This document shows, one piece after another, positions 8,347 to 17,000 of a DNA stretch of 64,000 bases. The notes beneath the pieces are model-generated. The model did not search any database, was not told where the DNA came from, and saw nothing but the letters and a program-made list of their open reading frames with translations. The stretch's first letter is position 1; each line of letters begins with the position of its first letter. The position numbers and the translations under genes are program-made. This DNA is from Paraburkholderia nodosa DSM 21604. GTDB taxonomy: Bacteria > Pseudomonadota > Gammaproteobacteria > Burkholderiales > Burkholderiaceae. The DNA lies in the NCBI RefSeq assembly GCF_000519185.1, contig NZ_JAFA01000012.1:62001-126000 (forward strand), given 5' to 3'.

Positions 8347-8664
8347 ATGAATGCATGGATCAAGCTGCTCGCCGCCACACTGCTGTTTGCCCTATGGGGC
8401 TCGCTGGTATTCACACATCAGGCTGACCCGAAAGAGCTCGTCATGGGGATCGTCGCCGCGCTCACAGGGCTCGGTGTCTTCCATGCTGCGACGAGCGGCG
8501 GCGCGGCCGCGAGCGAGCCGGGCGCCGGCGTCGCTCAGCTCGCCGAGGCTGCTGCGCCTGCAGAGCCTGCACTGCCGATTGCCGCGGCTCCTGCGCCGGC
8601 GCCTGTCGCTGTAGCGCAAGTTGCACCCGTCCCGACCGCTGCAGCGCCTGCAGCGGTGCAGTAA
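8347..8664 (+). CDS. holin-like two-span membrane protein
   Basis: The 105-aa product has two hydrophobic segments (about residues 5-22 and 32-50) joined by a short loop (HQADPKE), followed by a 50-residue Ala/Pro/Val-rich tail. Size, topology and position directly after the endolysin gene fit a class II holin, the inner-membrane protein that lets the endolysin reach the cell wall. The Ala/Pro tail is unusual for a holin, which normally ends in a short charged tail. The AGAGGAAACC sequence in front of ATG 8347 supports this start over longer in-frame extensions. Confidence 0.6.
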   Translation: MNAWIKLLAATLLFALWGSLVFTHQADPKELVMGIVAALTGLGVFHAATSGGAAASEPGAGVAQLAEAAAPAEPALPIAAAPAPAPVAVAQVAPVPTAAAPAAVQ

Positions 8665-8728
8665 CCCGTCGTTCTCTCCAGCAGGTTCTCGCGGCGATTG
8701 CCGCACTCGACTCCCGAAGGTTCTCACC

Positions 8729-9244
8729 ATGAAGAAACGCATGCTGCTCGCGGCAGGCATTGTCGCGTCCATCTTTTTCGCTGGCTGTGCCACGAACGAT
8801 ACCGTGACCGCTCCCAAACTCATCGTCACGCCTCAGCAACTCGTGACCGACTTCTGTCCGGTGGTCAACGCGGATCTCAAGGCGATCGCCGCATCGCCGC
8901 TGCTCAATGCGAGCCAGAAGGTGTTGCTGACTGGTGATCCGAGCGACCCGACGAAGCCAGGGATCATCGCGATCAACGCGTCGGTCTGCGCGGCCGGCGG
9001 CATTATCGACGTGACGAATCTGAAAACGCTGAACGATACGGCGTTTCCGGCGCTCATCACGCTCGTCGGCGCGCTTCCGATGTTGCCCAACCAGCCCGCG
9101 ATCTTGATCGGCCTGACGCTCGCGCAGCCGATCCTGAATCAGGTACTCACGGCGGTGCAGGCACAGCAAGCTGCCGCCGCGTCGCCCGCATCGACGCCGT
9201 CTGCTGCTTCGGCGCCGGTCGCGGCATCGGCGACCACGCAATGA
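8729..9244 (+). CDS. phage lipoprotein, unknown function
   Basis: The 171-aa product begins with a clear lipoprotein signal peptide: MKKRM, a hydrophobic core, and the lipobox FAGC with Cys20 as lipidation site. The mature part holds a conserved-looking domain with two further Cys residues (in DFCPV and SVCAAGG) and a C-terminal Ala/Ser/Pro/Thr tail. It overlaps the patatin gene by 4 bp, so both are probably made in fixed proportion. A role as outer-membrane lysis partner or as superinfection-exclusion lipoprotein is possible; neither is shown by sequence. Confidence 0.7.
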   Translation: MKKRMLLAAGIVASIFFAGCATNDTVTAPKLIVTPQQLVTDFCPVVNADLKAIAASPLLNASQKVLLTGDPSDPTKPGIIAINASVCAAGGIIDVTNLKTLNDTAFPALITLVGALPMLPNQPAILIGLTLAQPILNQVLTAVQAQQAAAASPASTPSAASAPVAASATTQ

Positions 9245-10071
9245 AGCCACTGCGCCTCGCACTGAGCGGCTCGGGCTTCAAGGTGCCGGCGCACGTCGGC
9301 GCCCTGCAGGCCGTCGCCGATGCTGGTTTCGAGCCGGTCGAGCTGGCGGGCACGTCGGGCGGCAGCATCGTCGCGGCAATGGCGGCGTGCCGCATGAAGC
9401 TGTCGGACATGAAGATGCTGGCCCTGACGTTCGACTGGTCGAACATGCTCTCCTTCAGCCTGATGTCGGCGGTGCGCCTGCGCGGCTTCTGCGACGGCCG
9501 GCGGCTGCTCGACTGGCTGACCGAGCAGACCAACGGCATGACGTTCGGTCAGCTGTCGACGGATCTGACGGTCGTAGCGTCGGACGTGGCGAGCGAGGCG
9601 CCGTTCGAGTTCTCACGTGCGACGACGCCGAGCGTGGCGGTCGCGCAGGCGGTGCGCGCATCGACGTCGATTCCCTTCGCATTCGAGCCGGTACGACTGG
9701 GGGATGCGCTGCTCGCCGACGGCGGGATGGTGAACAACATTCCAGTCGATCGCCTGAAGGTCGACGACGTGCCGCGGCTCGGCGTGCAGCTCGTGAGTCA
9801 GGACCTGCCGATGCAGCCGGACACGTCGCTTTCGCCGTTTGGGTTCTCCGAGCGGTTGATCGACCTGATGCTGTCCGCCTGCGAGTCGACGCACGTATCG
9901 GCCGCGCAGACCGGCGGCGCGCACATGGCGTTCGTCGAGACTGGCTATGCCTCGACGCTCGATCGCACGATGCCGCTCGAGCTCCGGCAGCGGCTGTTCA
10001 ACGACGGTTATGACGCGGCGAAGGCCGCGCTCACGCTCATCGCGGCGCCGGCGGCAACCGCCCTCCAATAG
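9241..10071 (+). CDS. patatin-like phospholipase
   Basis: The 276-aa protein shows the patatin Ser/Asp dyad: G37-T-S39-G-G (GxSxG, nucleophile elbow) and D160-G-G in LADGGMVNNIPVD. The N-terminal LALSGSGFKVPAHVGAL is the glycine-rich oxyanion-hole segment of the family. Patatins hydrolyse acyl ester bonds of phospholipids. There is no signal peptide, so it would act on the inner membrane from the cytoplasm unless released at lysis. It is the last + strand gene of the prophage and is coupled (ATGA) to the lipoprotein gene. It could help dissolve membranes at lysis, or be a toxin-like moron for the lysogen. Confidence 0.85.
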   Translation: MKPLRLALSGSGFKVPAHVGALQAVADAGFEPVELAGTSGGSIVAAMAACRMKLSDMKMLALTFDWSNMLSFSLMSAVRLRGFCDGRRLLDWLTEQTNGMTFGQLSTDLTVVASDVASEAPFEFSRATTPSVAVAQAVRASTSIPFAFEPVRLGDALLADGGMVNNIPVDRLKVDDVPRLGVQLVSQDLPMQPDTSLSPFGFSERLIDLMLSACESTHVSAAQTGGAHMAFVETGYASTLDRTMPLELRQRLFNDGYDAAKAALTLIAAPAATALQ

Positions 10072-10082
10072 ACGTTCCCACG

Positions 10083-10505
10083 TCAGCGGTCGTCGCTCTT
10101 CGACGGCCGCGTCAATATCCTTTCGACGACCGCTTCCTGCCGCGGCGTCGGTTTGTCGGTCAGGCAGGGCTCTGTATCCAGCTCCCGTATGAAGCATTCC
10201 CATACCGATGAAGGCACGGCGCCGTGCCCGCGGGCCCCGATAAAGTTGCGAACCTGATTGGCGCGCGAGATCGTCGCACGGAGCCGGTGGATTTCCCACA
10301 GCAACTCGAGCACGACAGGGTCCGGATTTTCGTCCCAGATCTGGGCGAGCCGGGCGGCGGTGAGTGGAGGGCGGTGCGGCACGATATTTCCAAAAACTGT
10401 ACGGATATACAGTGTGCTACTATCGCCCCTAACCTGTCGAGCCAGGGCGCACCGATCCAAAACGGCCTTGTAAGTGTTTGATTTCTTTAGTTCAGGAATG
10501 TGCAT
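10083..10505 (-). CDS. hypothetical protein at the prophage right end
   Basis: The 140-aa protein shows no domain I recognise. It is mostly helical and charged, with a WEIHRLRATISRANQVRNF stretch that could be a nucleic-acid or protein-binding helix pair, and no membrane segment. It is transcribed inward from the phage terminus, opposite to the late genes, in the position of Mu's right-end accessory genes. Its first codons overlap the first of the two terminal direct repeats (10478-10495), so binding of a transposase there could affect its expression. Possibly a regulator or anti-host factor; unsupported. Confidence 0.55.
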   Translation of the reverse strand: MHIPELKKSNTYKAVLDRCALARQVRGDSSTLYIRTVFGNIVPHRPPLTAARLAQIWDENPDPVVLELLWEIHRLRATISRANQVRNFIGARGHGAVPSSVWECFIRELDTEPCLTDKPTPRQEAVVERILTRPSKSDDR

Positions 10506-10559
10506 TTCAGGTCCGGGCGATGATGCCGGAAAACGGCTCTAACACATTGATTTAGTTCA
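10478..10559 (+). repeat. pair of terminal direct repeats, probable phage right end
   Basis: Two imperfect direct repeats, at 10478-10495 and 10545-10559, share their last nine bases TTTAGTTCA and match at 12 of the last 15 positions. Their ends are 64 bp apart. The second ends with CA immediately before AATAAATTG, the presumed host junction. Mu-type transposase binds repeated sites near each phage end and the terminal dinucleotide is CA, so this looks like the phage right end. Confidence 0.6.
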
Positions 10560-10564
10560 ATAAA

Positions 10565-13500
10565 TTGCCTTCCAACAAGCTAATCCGAATCCGTGGTGCC
10601 CGCCAGCACAACCTCAAGAACCTCGACCTCGACCTGCACACCGGCGAAATGACAGTCGTCACCGGGCCTTCGGGCTCGGGCAAGTCGAGCCTCGTCTTCG
10701 ACACGCTTTACGCGGAAGGCCAGCGCCGTTACGTCGAAACGTTCAGCGCCTATGCGCGCCAGTTCCTCGACCGCATGGACCGGCCGCAGGTCGATCGCGT
10801 GGATGGCGTGCCGCCTGCCATCGCCATCGACCAGACCAACCCGGTGCGCAGTTCGCGCTCCACGGTCGGCACGATGACGGAGCTGAACGACCACCTGAAG
10901 CTGCTCTACGCGCGCGCCGCGAATCTGTTCGACCGCGTCACGGCGCAGCCCGTGCGCCACGACACGCCTGAGACGATTTACGCCGAACTGATGGCGCGCA
11001 CGGCCGCGGGCGACCCGCGTCTCGTGGTCACGTTTCCGGTCGAGTTGCCCGATACGACCACCGAGGAAGAAGTCGCGCAATGGCTCTCCGCGAGTGGCTA
11101 TACGCGCGTGCAGGCGCAGCGCGAGGTGAAGACCGCCGAAGGCACGCGCAAGCTGCTCGACGTGGTCGCCGACCGTTTCCGCATGCAGAACGTGGAGAAG
11201 AGCCGCGCGATCGAGGCGATCGAAGCCTCGCTCAAGCGCGGCAGCGGGCGCGTCAACATTTACGTGCTCGAGAGCGGCGACGCTGAAGCCGCGGCTGAGC
11301 CACAGATCTGGCGTTTCTCGACGGGGCTGCATTGCCCGGACAGCGATCTGCGCTACGCCGATCCGCAGCCCGCGCTGTTCTCGTTCAACTCGGCCTACGG
11401 CGCGTGCGACGCGTGCCGCGGGTTTGGCCGCGTGATCGGCGTGGATTGGGGCCTCGTGATCCCCGACGAGCGCAAGTCGCTGCGCGGCGGTGCGATCAAG
11501 CCGCTGCAAACGCCGGCTTGGAAGGAGTGCCAGGACGACCTGATGCGCTACGCCGCGAAAGCCGGCATTCCGCGCGATACGGCATGGTCCGAGCTGACGC
11601 AGGCGCAGCGCGACTGGGTCATCAACGGCGCGCCGGACTGGAAGGGCAGCTGGCAAACGCAGTGGTACGGCGTGAAGCGCTTCTTCCAGTATCTGGAGTC
11701 GAAGGCGTACAAAATGCACATTCGCGTGCTGCTGTCGAAGTACCGCAGCTACACGCCATGCGAAACCTGCGGCGGCGCACGCCTGAAAACCGAGGCTCTG
11801 CAATGGCGCCTCGGCACGCAGCAGAATGCGGACGACGTGCTCGCGCCTTCGGGGCGTTTCCTGCCGCACGGCGTGGACTGGACGCGCGCGCAGCTCGAAG
11901 CGTTGCCGGGCCTCACCGTGCACGACGTGATGCTGCTGCCGATCGAGCGCATTCGCCGCTTCTTCGACAATCTTTCGCTTTCCTCAACATTGCTGGATGA
12001 TGCGCTGAAGCTGCTGCTCGAGGAAGTGCGCACGCGCCTGAAGTATCTCTGCGACGTGGGCCTCGGCTATCTCACGCTCGACCGCCAGAGCCGCACGCTT
12101 TCGGGCGGCGAAGTGCAGCGTATCAACCTGACCACGGCGCTCGGCACGTCGCTCACGAAAACCCTGTTCGTGCTCGACGAACCGAGCATCGGCCTGCATC
12201 CGCGCGACCTCAACCGCATCGTCGAAGCGATGCATCGTCTGCGCGACGCAGGCAACACGCTCGTCGTGGTCGAGCACGATCCTTCTGTGATGCTCGCGGC
12301 CGACCGCCTCATCGACATGGGCCCCGGCCCTGGCGAGCGCGGCGGCACGATCGTCTACGACGGCACGCCGAACGATATCCGCTCGTCGGGCACCCTGACG
12401 GGCGAGTACCTGGGCGGCCACCGCGCCGTCGCCGACGCTTCGCACTGGGAGCGGCGCCCGGTTGACGCGTCCACGCCGAACCTCCTGCTCGAAGGCGCAA
12501 GCGAGCACAACCTGCGCGACGTGACCGTGCAGATTCCGCTGCAGCGGCTCGTGTGCGTGACGGGCGTTTCGGGCTCGGGCAAATCGACGTTGGTGCAGGA
12601 TGTGCTTTATCCCGCGCTCGCGCGGCATCTGGGCAAAGCGACCGAAGCGCCCGGCACGTTCCGCAAGCTGAGCGGCGCGGAGCAGATCAGCGACGCCGTG
12701 TTCGTCGACCAGTCGCCGATCGGCAAGACGGCGCGCTCGAATCCGGCCAGCTATGTCGGCGCGTTCGACGAGATCCGCAAGCTGTTCGCCAAGGCGACGC
12801 TCGCGAAACAGCGCGGCTATACGGCGGGCATGTTCAGCTTCAACTCGGGCGAAGGCCGCTGCCCGACCTGCGGCGGTTCGGGCTTCGAGCACATCGAAAT
12901 GCAGTTCCTGAGCGATGTGTACCTGCGTTGCCCCGATTGCGACGGCAGCCGCTATCGCGCGGAAGTGCTCGAAGTGAAGATCGAGCGCGCCGGCCGCGCG
13001 CTTTCGGTGGCGGACGTGCTCGACCTCACGGTGAGCGAAGCGGTGCAATGCTTCGCTGAGGATGCCGAGGTATTGCGCGTGCTCCAGCCGATCGTGGACG
13101 TGGGCCTCGAATACGTGAAGCTCGGCCAGCCGGTGCCGACGCTCTCGGGCGGCGAGGCGCAGCGCCTGAAGCTCGCCGGCTATCTCGCCGAAACTGCGCA
13201 GTCGCGCGGCAAGGAAGCGGGCGGCCGTCTCTTCATGTTCGACGAGCCGACCACGGGTCTGCATTTCGACGACATCGCCAAGCTGATGCGCGCCTTCGGC
13301 AAGCTGCTCGCGGGCGGTCATTCGCTGCTCGTGATCGAACACAACCTCGACGTGATCCGCGCCGCCGACTGGCTGATCGATCTCGGCCCCGAGGGCGGCG
13401 ACGCGGGCGGCGAAGTGGTGTGCGTCGGCACGCCCGAAGACGTGATCGCATGCCCGCGCTCGCATACCGGTGCGGCGCTCGAGCGCTACGAAGCCGCGCT

Positions 13501-16462
13501 TGGCAGCAGTGTCGAACTGCTCGCCGAAGAAGAGGGCGTGGCGCTGCAGACCGCGTTGCGTGCCGCGCAGGCGCGCCGCGACGTGCAGGGCGAGGATGTG
13601 GTGCGCATCGTGAACGCGCGCGAGCACAACCTCAAGGCGCTCGACGTCGATATTCCGCACGGCCGCTTCAACGTCATCACGGGCGTGTCGGGCTCGGGCA
13701 AGTCCACGCTCGCGTTCGACATCCTCTTTCACGAAGGCCAGCGGCGCTACCTCGAATCGCTCAATGCGTATGCGCGTTCGATCGTGCAGCCTGCGGGCCG
13801 CCCCGAAGTCGATGCCGTGTATGGCATTCCGCCGACCGTCGCGATCGAGCAGCGCCTTTCGCGCGGCGGCCGCAAGAGTACGGTCGCCACGACCTCCGAG
13901 GTGTGGCACTTCCTGCGTCTGCTCTACGTGAAGCTCGGCGTGCAGCACTGCGTGCATGACGGCACGCCTGTCACGTCGCAAGGTGTCGATGCGATCGTCG
14001 CGCAGCTGCTGCGCGAACACCGCGGCCAGCATGTCGGTTTGCTCGCGCCACTCGTCGTCAATCGCAAGGGCGTCTACACCGATCTCGCGAAGTGGGCGAA
14101 AGCGCGCGGCAACACACATCTGCGCGTGGATGGCGAGTTCGTGCCCGTCGCGCCGTGGCCCAAGCTCGACCGTTTCCGCGAACATACGATCGAATTGCCC
14201 GTGGGCGACCTCGTGATCGAGCCTGAAAACGAGGCGCAGTTGCGGGCGATGCTCGGCGCGACGCTCGAAGCAGGCAAGGGCATCGTGCACCTGCTCGCGC
14301 CACTCGACGGCCTCGATCATGTGCTGGGCAATGGCGGTTCGACGGCGAGCATCGGCGAGGTGAAAGTGCTTTCGACGCGGCGCGCCTGCCCGGTGTGCGG
14401 CACGAGCTATCCGGAACTCGATCCGCGCATGTTCTCGTACAACAGCAAGCACGGCTGGTGCACGACCTGCGTGGGCACGGGCCTCGCGCTCACGCGCGAG
14501 CAGCGCGCCGCCTACGACGACACGATCGTCGCCGAAGACGGCCGTGGCCGCGAGCAAACCCTGCCTTCGGAAGAGCAGGAACCCGACGGCATGGTCGACG
14601 AGCCGTGCCACGATTGCGGCGGCACGCGCCTGAATCCGGTGGCGCGCGCCGTGACGTTCGACGCGCATCCCATCGTCGACGTCGCGCAGTGGACCGTGGC
14701 GGAAACGCGCCGCTGGATCGATACGCTGAAGCTCAACGGCCGCGACGCGCAGATCGCGCGCGACGTGGTGAGTGAGATCCGCAGCCGGTTGCAGTTCCTG
14801 GAGGAAGTGGGGCTCGGCTATCTGAGCCTCGATCGCGCCGCGCCGAGCCTTTCGGGTGGCGAGGCGCAGCGCATCCGTCTCGCCGCGCAACTGGGCAGTA
14901 ACTTGCAGGGCGTGTGCTACGTACTCGACGAACCGACCATCGGCCTGCATCCGCGCGACAACCAGATCCTGCTCGACGCGCTGCGCAGCCTCGGCGAGAA
15001 GGGCAACACGCTCGTCGTGGTCGAACACGACGAGGACACGATCCGCCGCGCCGATCACATCATCGACATCGGTCCGAGCGCTGGCAAACGCGGCGGCCGC
15101 GTGGTCGCGCAGGGCAGCGTGGCCGATCTCGCGGCGCAGCCCGATTCGCTCACGGGCCGCTATCTCGCGCAGCCGATCCAGCACCCGCTGCAGCCGCGCC
15201 GCGAAGTGCGTCCTGCGCGCGCGGGACGCGAGGCGGTGCCGGGCCAATGGCTCACCGTGCACGGCGGCAAGCTGCACAACCTGCGCAACGTGACCGCGCA
15301 GATCCCGCTCGGCCGTCTCGTGGCGATTACGGGCGTGAGCGGCTCCGGCAAGTCCACGCTCGCGCGCGACGTGCTGCTTTCCAATCTGCTCGACGCCGTG
15401 GGGCGTTCGGTGCTGTCTTCGCCTGCCGAGCGCCGCGCGCGCAAGGCGGTGAAGGAGAAAGCACCGAGCGCGGCGGAACGACGTTCGAGCGTGCTCGCGC
15501 GCACGAGCACCAAGCCGAAGCTCGAGGTTTCGCATACGTGGCAGGGCTGCGATTCGATTAGCGGGTGGGAAAGCATCGACCGCGTGCTCGAAGTCGACCA
15601 GACGCCGATCGGCAAAACGCCGCGCTCGTGCCCCGCGACCTATATCGGCGTGTGGGACGCGATCCGCCGCCTTTTCGCCGATACGCTCGAGGCGCGCGCC
15701 CGCGGCTATAGCGCGTCGCGTTTCTCGTTCAATACCGGCGATGGACGCTGTCCCGCGTGCGAAGGCCAGGGCGTGCGCACCATCGGCATGAGCTTCCTGC
15801 CCGACGTGAAGGTGCCGTGCGACGTGTGCCACGGCCAGCGCTTCAATCCGGAAACGCTGGCCGTGACGTGGCGCGGCCGGAACATCGGCGAAGTGCTGAC
15901 GATGGAAATCGACGAGGCGGTGGAGTTCTTCGGGGCGATCACGAGTATTTCGCACCCGTTGCAGCTCATGAAGGACGTGGGTCTCGGCTACCTCACGCTC
16001 GGCCAGCCTTCGCCCACGCTCTCGGGCGGCGAGGCGCAGCGCATCAAGCTCGTGACCGAGCTCTCGAAGGTGCGCGACGACATCACGCGTCGCGGCCAGA
16101 AGGCGCCGCACACGCTCTACGTGCTCGACGAGCCCACGGTGGGCCTGCATATGGCCGACGTGGCGCGCCTCATCAGCGTGCTGCACCGGCTCGCGGACGC
16201 GGGGCATAGCGTCGTCGTGATCGAGCATGACCTCGACGTGATCGCCGAAGCCGACTGGATCATCGATCTCGGGCCGGAAGGCGGTGTGGGCGGCGGCACG
16301 ATCGTCGCCGCGGCCGATCCCGAAGCGCTCGCGAAGGTGCGGGCGAGCCACACCGGTGCGGCGCTCGCGCCCGTCCTGGCGCGCGGCCAGGGCGACGTGA
16401 ACGTTGCCGAAAGGAAACCTGCACCCGAGCGGCGCGCAACCGGCGCGGCGGCTTCGCGCTAA
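10565..16462 (+). CDS. uvrA: double-length excinuclease ABC subunit UvrA (two fused UvrA units)
   Basis: The 1965-aa protein is about twice the length of ordinary UvrA (about 940-950 aa). It has four Walker A sites, GPSGSGKS at residues 34-41 and GVSGSGKST near residues 667, 1040 and 1590, and four LSGGE signatures near 511, 859, 1428 and 1818, so four ABC ATPase modules in a row. Several CxxC zinc-finger pairs are kept (CDAC, CETC, CPTC, CPDC, CPVC, CTTC, CHDC, CPAC, CDVC). UvrA recognises bulky DNA lesions for UvrBC incision; a fused form would mimic the UvrA dimer. The best start is TTG 10565, without a visible Shine-Dalgarno, because the prophage ends just in front. An in-frame TAG at 10553-10555 closes the frame upstream, so the native 5' end may be altered. 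Confidence 0.93.
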   Translation: MPSNKLIRIRGARQHNLKNLDLDLHTGEMTVVTGPSGSGKSSLVFDTLYAEGQRRYVETFSAYARQFLDRMDRPQVDRVDGVPPAIAIDQTNPVRSSRSTVGTMTELNDHLKLLYARAANLFDRVTAQPVRHDTPETIYAELMARTAAGDPRLVVTFPVELPDTTTEEEVAQWLSASGYTRVQAQREVKTAEGTRKLLDVVADRFRMQNVEKSRAIEAIEASLKRGSGRVNIYVLESGDAEAAAEPQIWRFSTGLHCPDSDLRYADPQPALFSFNSAYGACDACRGFGRVIGVDWGLVIPDERKSLRGGAIKPLQTPAWKECQDDLMRYAAKAGIPRDTAWSELTQAQRDWVINGAPDWKGSWQTQWYGVKRFFQYLESKAYKMHIRVLLSKYRSYTPCETCGGARLKTEALQWRLGTQQNADDVLAPSGRFLPHGVDWTRAQLEALPGLTVHDVMLLPIERIRRFFDNLSLSSTLLDDALKLLLEEVRTRLKYLCDVGLGYLTLDRQSRTLSGGEVQRINLTTALGTSLTKTLFVLDEPSIGLHPRDLNRIVEAMHRLRDAGNTLVVVEHDPSVMLAADRLIDMGPGPGERGGTIVYDGTPNDIRSSGTLTGEYLGGHRAVADASHWERRPVDASTPNLLLEGASEHNLRDVTVQIPLQRLVCVTGVSGSGKSTLVQDVLYPALARHLGKATEAPGTFRKLSGAEQISDAVFVDQSPIGKTARSNPASYVGAFDEIRKLFAKATLAKQRGYTAGMFSFNSGEGRCPTCGGSGFEHIEMQFLSDVYLRCPDCDGSRYRAEVLEVKIERAGRALSVADVLDLTVSEAVQCFAEDAEVLRVLQPIVDVGLEYVKLGQPVPTLSGGEAQRLKLAGYLAETAQSRGKEAGGRLFMFDEPTTGLHFDDIAKLMRAFGKLLAGGHSLLVIEHNLDVIRAADWLIDLGPEGGDAGGEVVCVGTPEDVIACPRSHTGAALERYEAALGSSVELLAEEEGVALQTALRAAQARRDVQGEDVVRIVNAREHNLKALDVDIPHGRFNVITGVSGSGKSTLAFDILFHEGQRRYLESLNAYARSIVQPAGRPEVDAVYGIPPTVAIEQRLSRGGRKSTVATTSEVWHFLRLLYVKLGVQHCVHDGTPVTSQGVDAIVAQLLREHRGQHVGLLAPLVVNRKGVYTDLAKWAKARGNTHLRVDGEFVPVAPWPKLDRFREHTIELPVGDLVIEPENEAQLRAMLGATLEAGKGIVHLLAPLDGLDHVLGNGGSTASIGEVKVLSTRRACPVCGTSYPELDPRMFSYNSKHGWCTTCVGTGLALTREQRAAYDDTIVAEDGRGREQTLPSEEQEPDGMVDEPCHDCGGTRLNPVARAVTFDAHPIVDVAQWTVAETRRWIDTLKLNGRDAQIARDVVSEIRSRLQFLEEVGLGYLSLDRAAPSLSGGEAQRIRLAAQLGSNLQGVCYVLDEPTIGLHPRDNQILLDALRSLGEKGNTLVVVEHDEDTIRRADHIIDIGPSAGKRGGRVVAQGSVADLAAQPDSLTGRYLAQPIQHPLQPRREVRPARAGREAVPGQWLTVHGGKLHNLRNVTAQIPLGRLVAITGVSGSGKSTLARDVLLSNLLDAVGRSVLSSPAERRARKAVKEKAPSAAERRSSVLARTSTKPKLEVSHTWQGCDSISGWESIDRVLEVDQTPIGKTPRSCPATYIGVWDAIRRLFADTLEARARGYSASRFSFNTGDGRCPACEGQGVRTIGMSFLPDVKVPCDVCHGQRFNPETLAVTWRGRNIGEVLTMEIDEAVEFFGAITSISHPLQLMKDVGLGYLTLGQPSPTLSGGEAQRIKLVTELSKVRDDITRRGQKAPHTLYVLDEPTVGLHMADVARLISVLHRLADAGHSVVVIEHDLDVIAEADWIIDLGPEGGVGGGTIVAAADPEALAKVRASHTGAALAPVLARGQGDVNVAERKPAPERRATGAAASR

Positions 16463-16470
16463 AGGAACAC

Positions 16471-16495
16471 GGAGCGGGCCGCAAAGGCCCGCTCC
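16471..16495 (+). terminator. hairpin after uvrA
   Basis: A perfect 10-bp stem, GGAGCGGGCC and GGCCCGCTCC, encloses the loop GCAAA 9 bp after the uvrA stop codon. The following sequence is only weakly T-rich (GCCTT), so termination may be partial. Position and stem strength support a terminator. Confidence 0.7.
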
Positions 16496-16769
16496 GCCTT
16501 GAAACCGCTTGATCTGTGCCGCGAGCGCAAGGTATCATGGGCTCCGCTTGCAGCAAACGTTCGCTCATCTGTAGCGGCGTCAACTGAGAGCGGAGCAGCG
16601 GACTGCAGATCCCCTCCGAACCGGTCGCGGGCTCCACGCCCAGGCCACCTCATCAGTGCAGCAAGGCTTCGCAGTTCGTTCGCGAAGCCTTTGTCTTTTC
16701 AGGGAAGACGATTCTCTGCCGATCGTTGTATCGGTGCCTTGCCCTTGACGAAGCGAGAGGAATTAATCG

Positions 16770-17000
16770 ATGTTCGACCTCGATGGAGAGGCGCGCGAAC
16801 GGCTCATCGTGTGGATTCGACGCCGTATGGAAGAGTACGGCATTACGTTCGAAGAGCTTGAAGCGTCTATTGCCGAAAGCGAAAAACTACCCAAGTACCG
16901 CGACGCATACGGGAATACGTGGAATGGCGAGGGCGATATGCCGCCCTGGCTGTTGCGCTATAAGCACGCGGGACAGGATATCGAGCATTTTCGCTGCTAG
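16770..17000 (+). CDS. small H-NS family DNA-binding protein (C-terminal domain type)
   Basis: The 76-aa protein keeps the H-NS C-terminal DNA-binding pattern: KYRDAYGNTWNGEGDMPPWL, comparable to the YRD...W.G.G..P.W motif of H-NS/BpH3 proteins, followed by AGQDIEHFRC. The minor-groove QGR/RGR-type loop is replaced by GEGD, so AT-hook-like binding may be changed. The first 35 residues form one charged helix, too short for the usual H-NS oligomerisation domain. The start at 16770 has an AGAGGAAT ribosome-binding sequence. It stands alone between uvrA and nnrU. It may bind DNA weakly or modulate full-length H-NS by mixing. Confidence 0.75.
   Translation: MFDLDGEARERLIVWIRRRMEEYGITFEELEASIAESEKLPKYRDAYGNTWNGEGDMPPWLLRYKHAGQDIEHFRC

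Larger units (their letters stand above)
1..10559. mobile_element. right-hand part of a Mu-like prophage (left end outside the window)
   Basis: Consecutive + strand genes encode Mu-type baseplate proteins, tail fibre and lysis functions, and stop abruptly before the housekeeping-type gene uvrA. The order gp43-44-45-46-47-48-fibre is the Mu baseplate order. The probable right terminus is the CA at 10558-10559, which closes the second of two imperfect direct repeats ending in TTTAGTTCA (10478-10495 and 10545-10559). CA-3' ends and repeated transposase sites are the Mu pattern. No integrase or transposase gene is visible because the left part is outside the window, so the transposable nature is inferred. 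Confidence 0.85.

Noticed and set aside
11984..16351. Minus-strand open frame of 1455 codons inside uvrA
   Set aside because: It is the antisense shadow of a high-G+C gene whose third positions are G/C; the translation is Arg/His-rich without any domain, while the + strand encodes all UvrA motifs.
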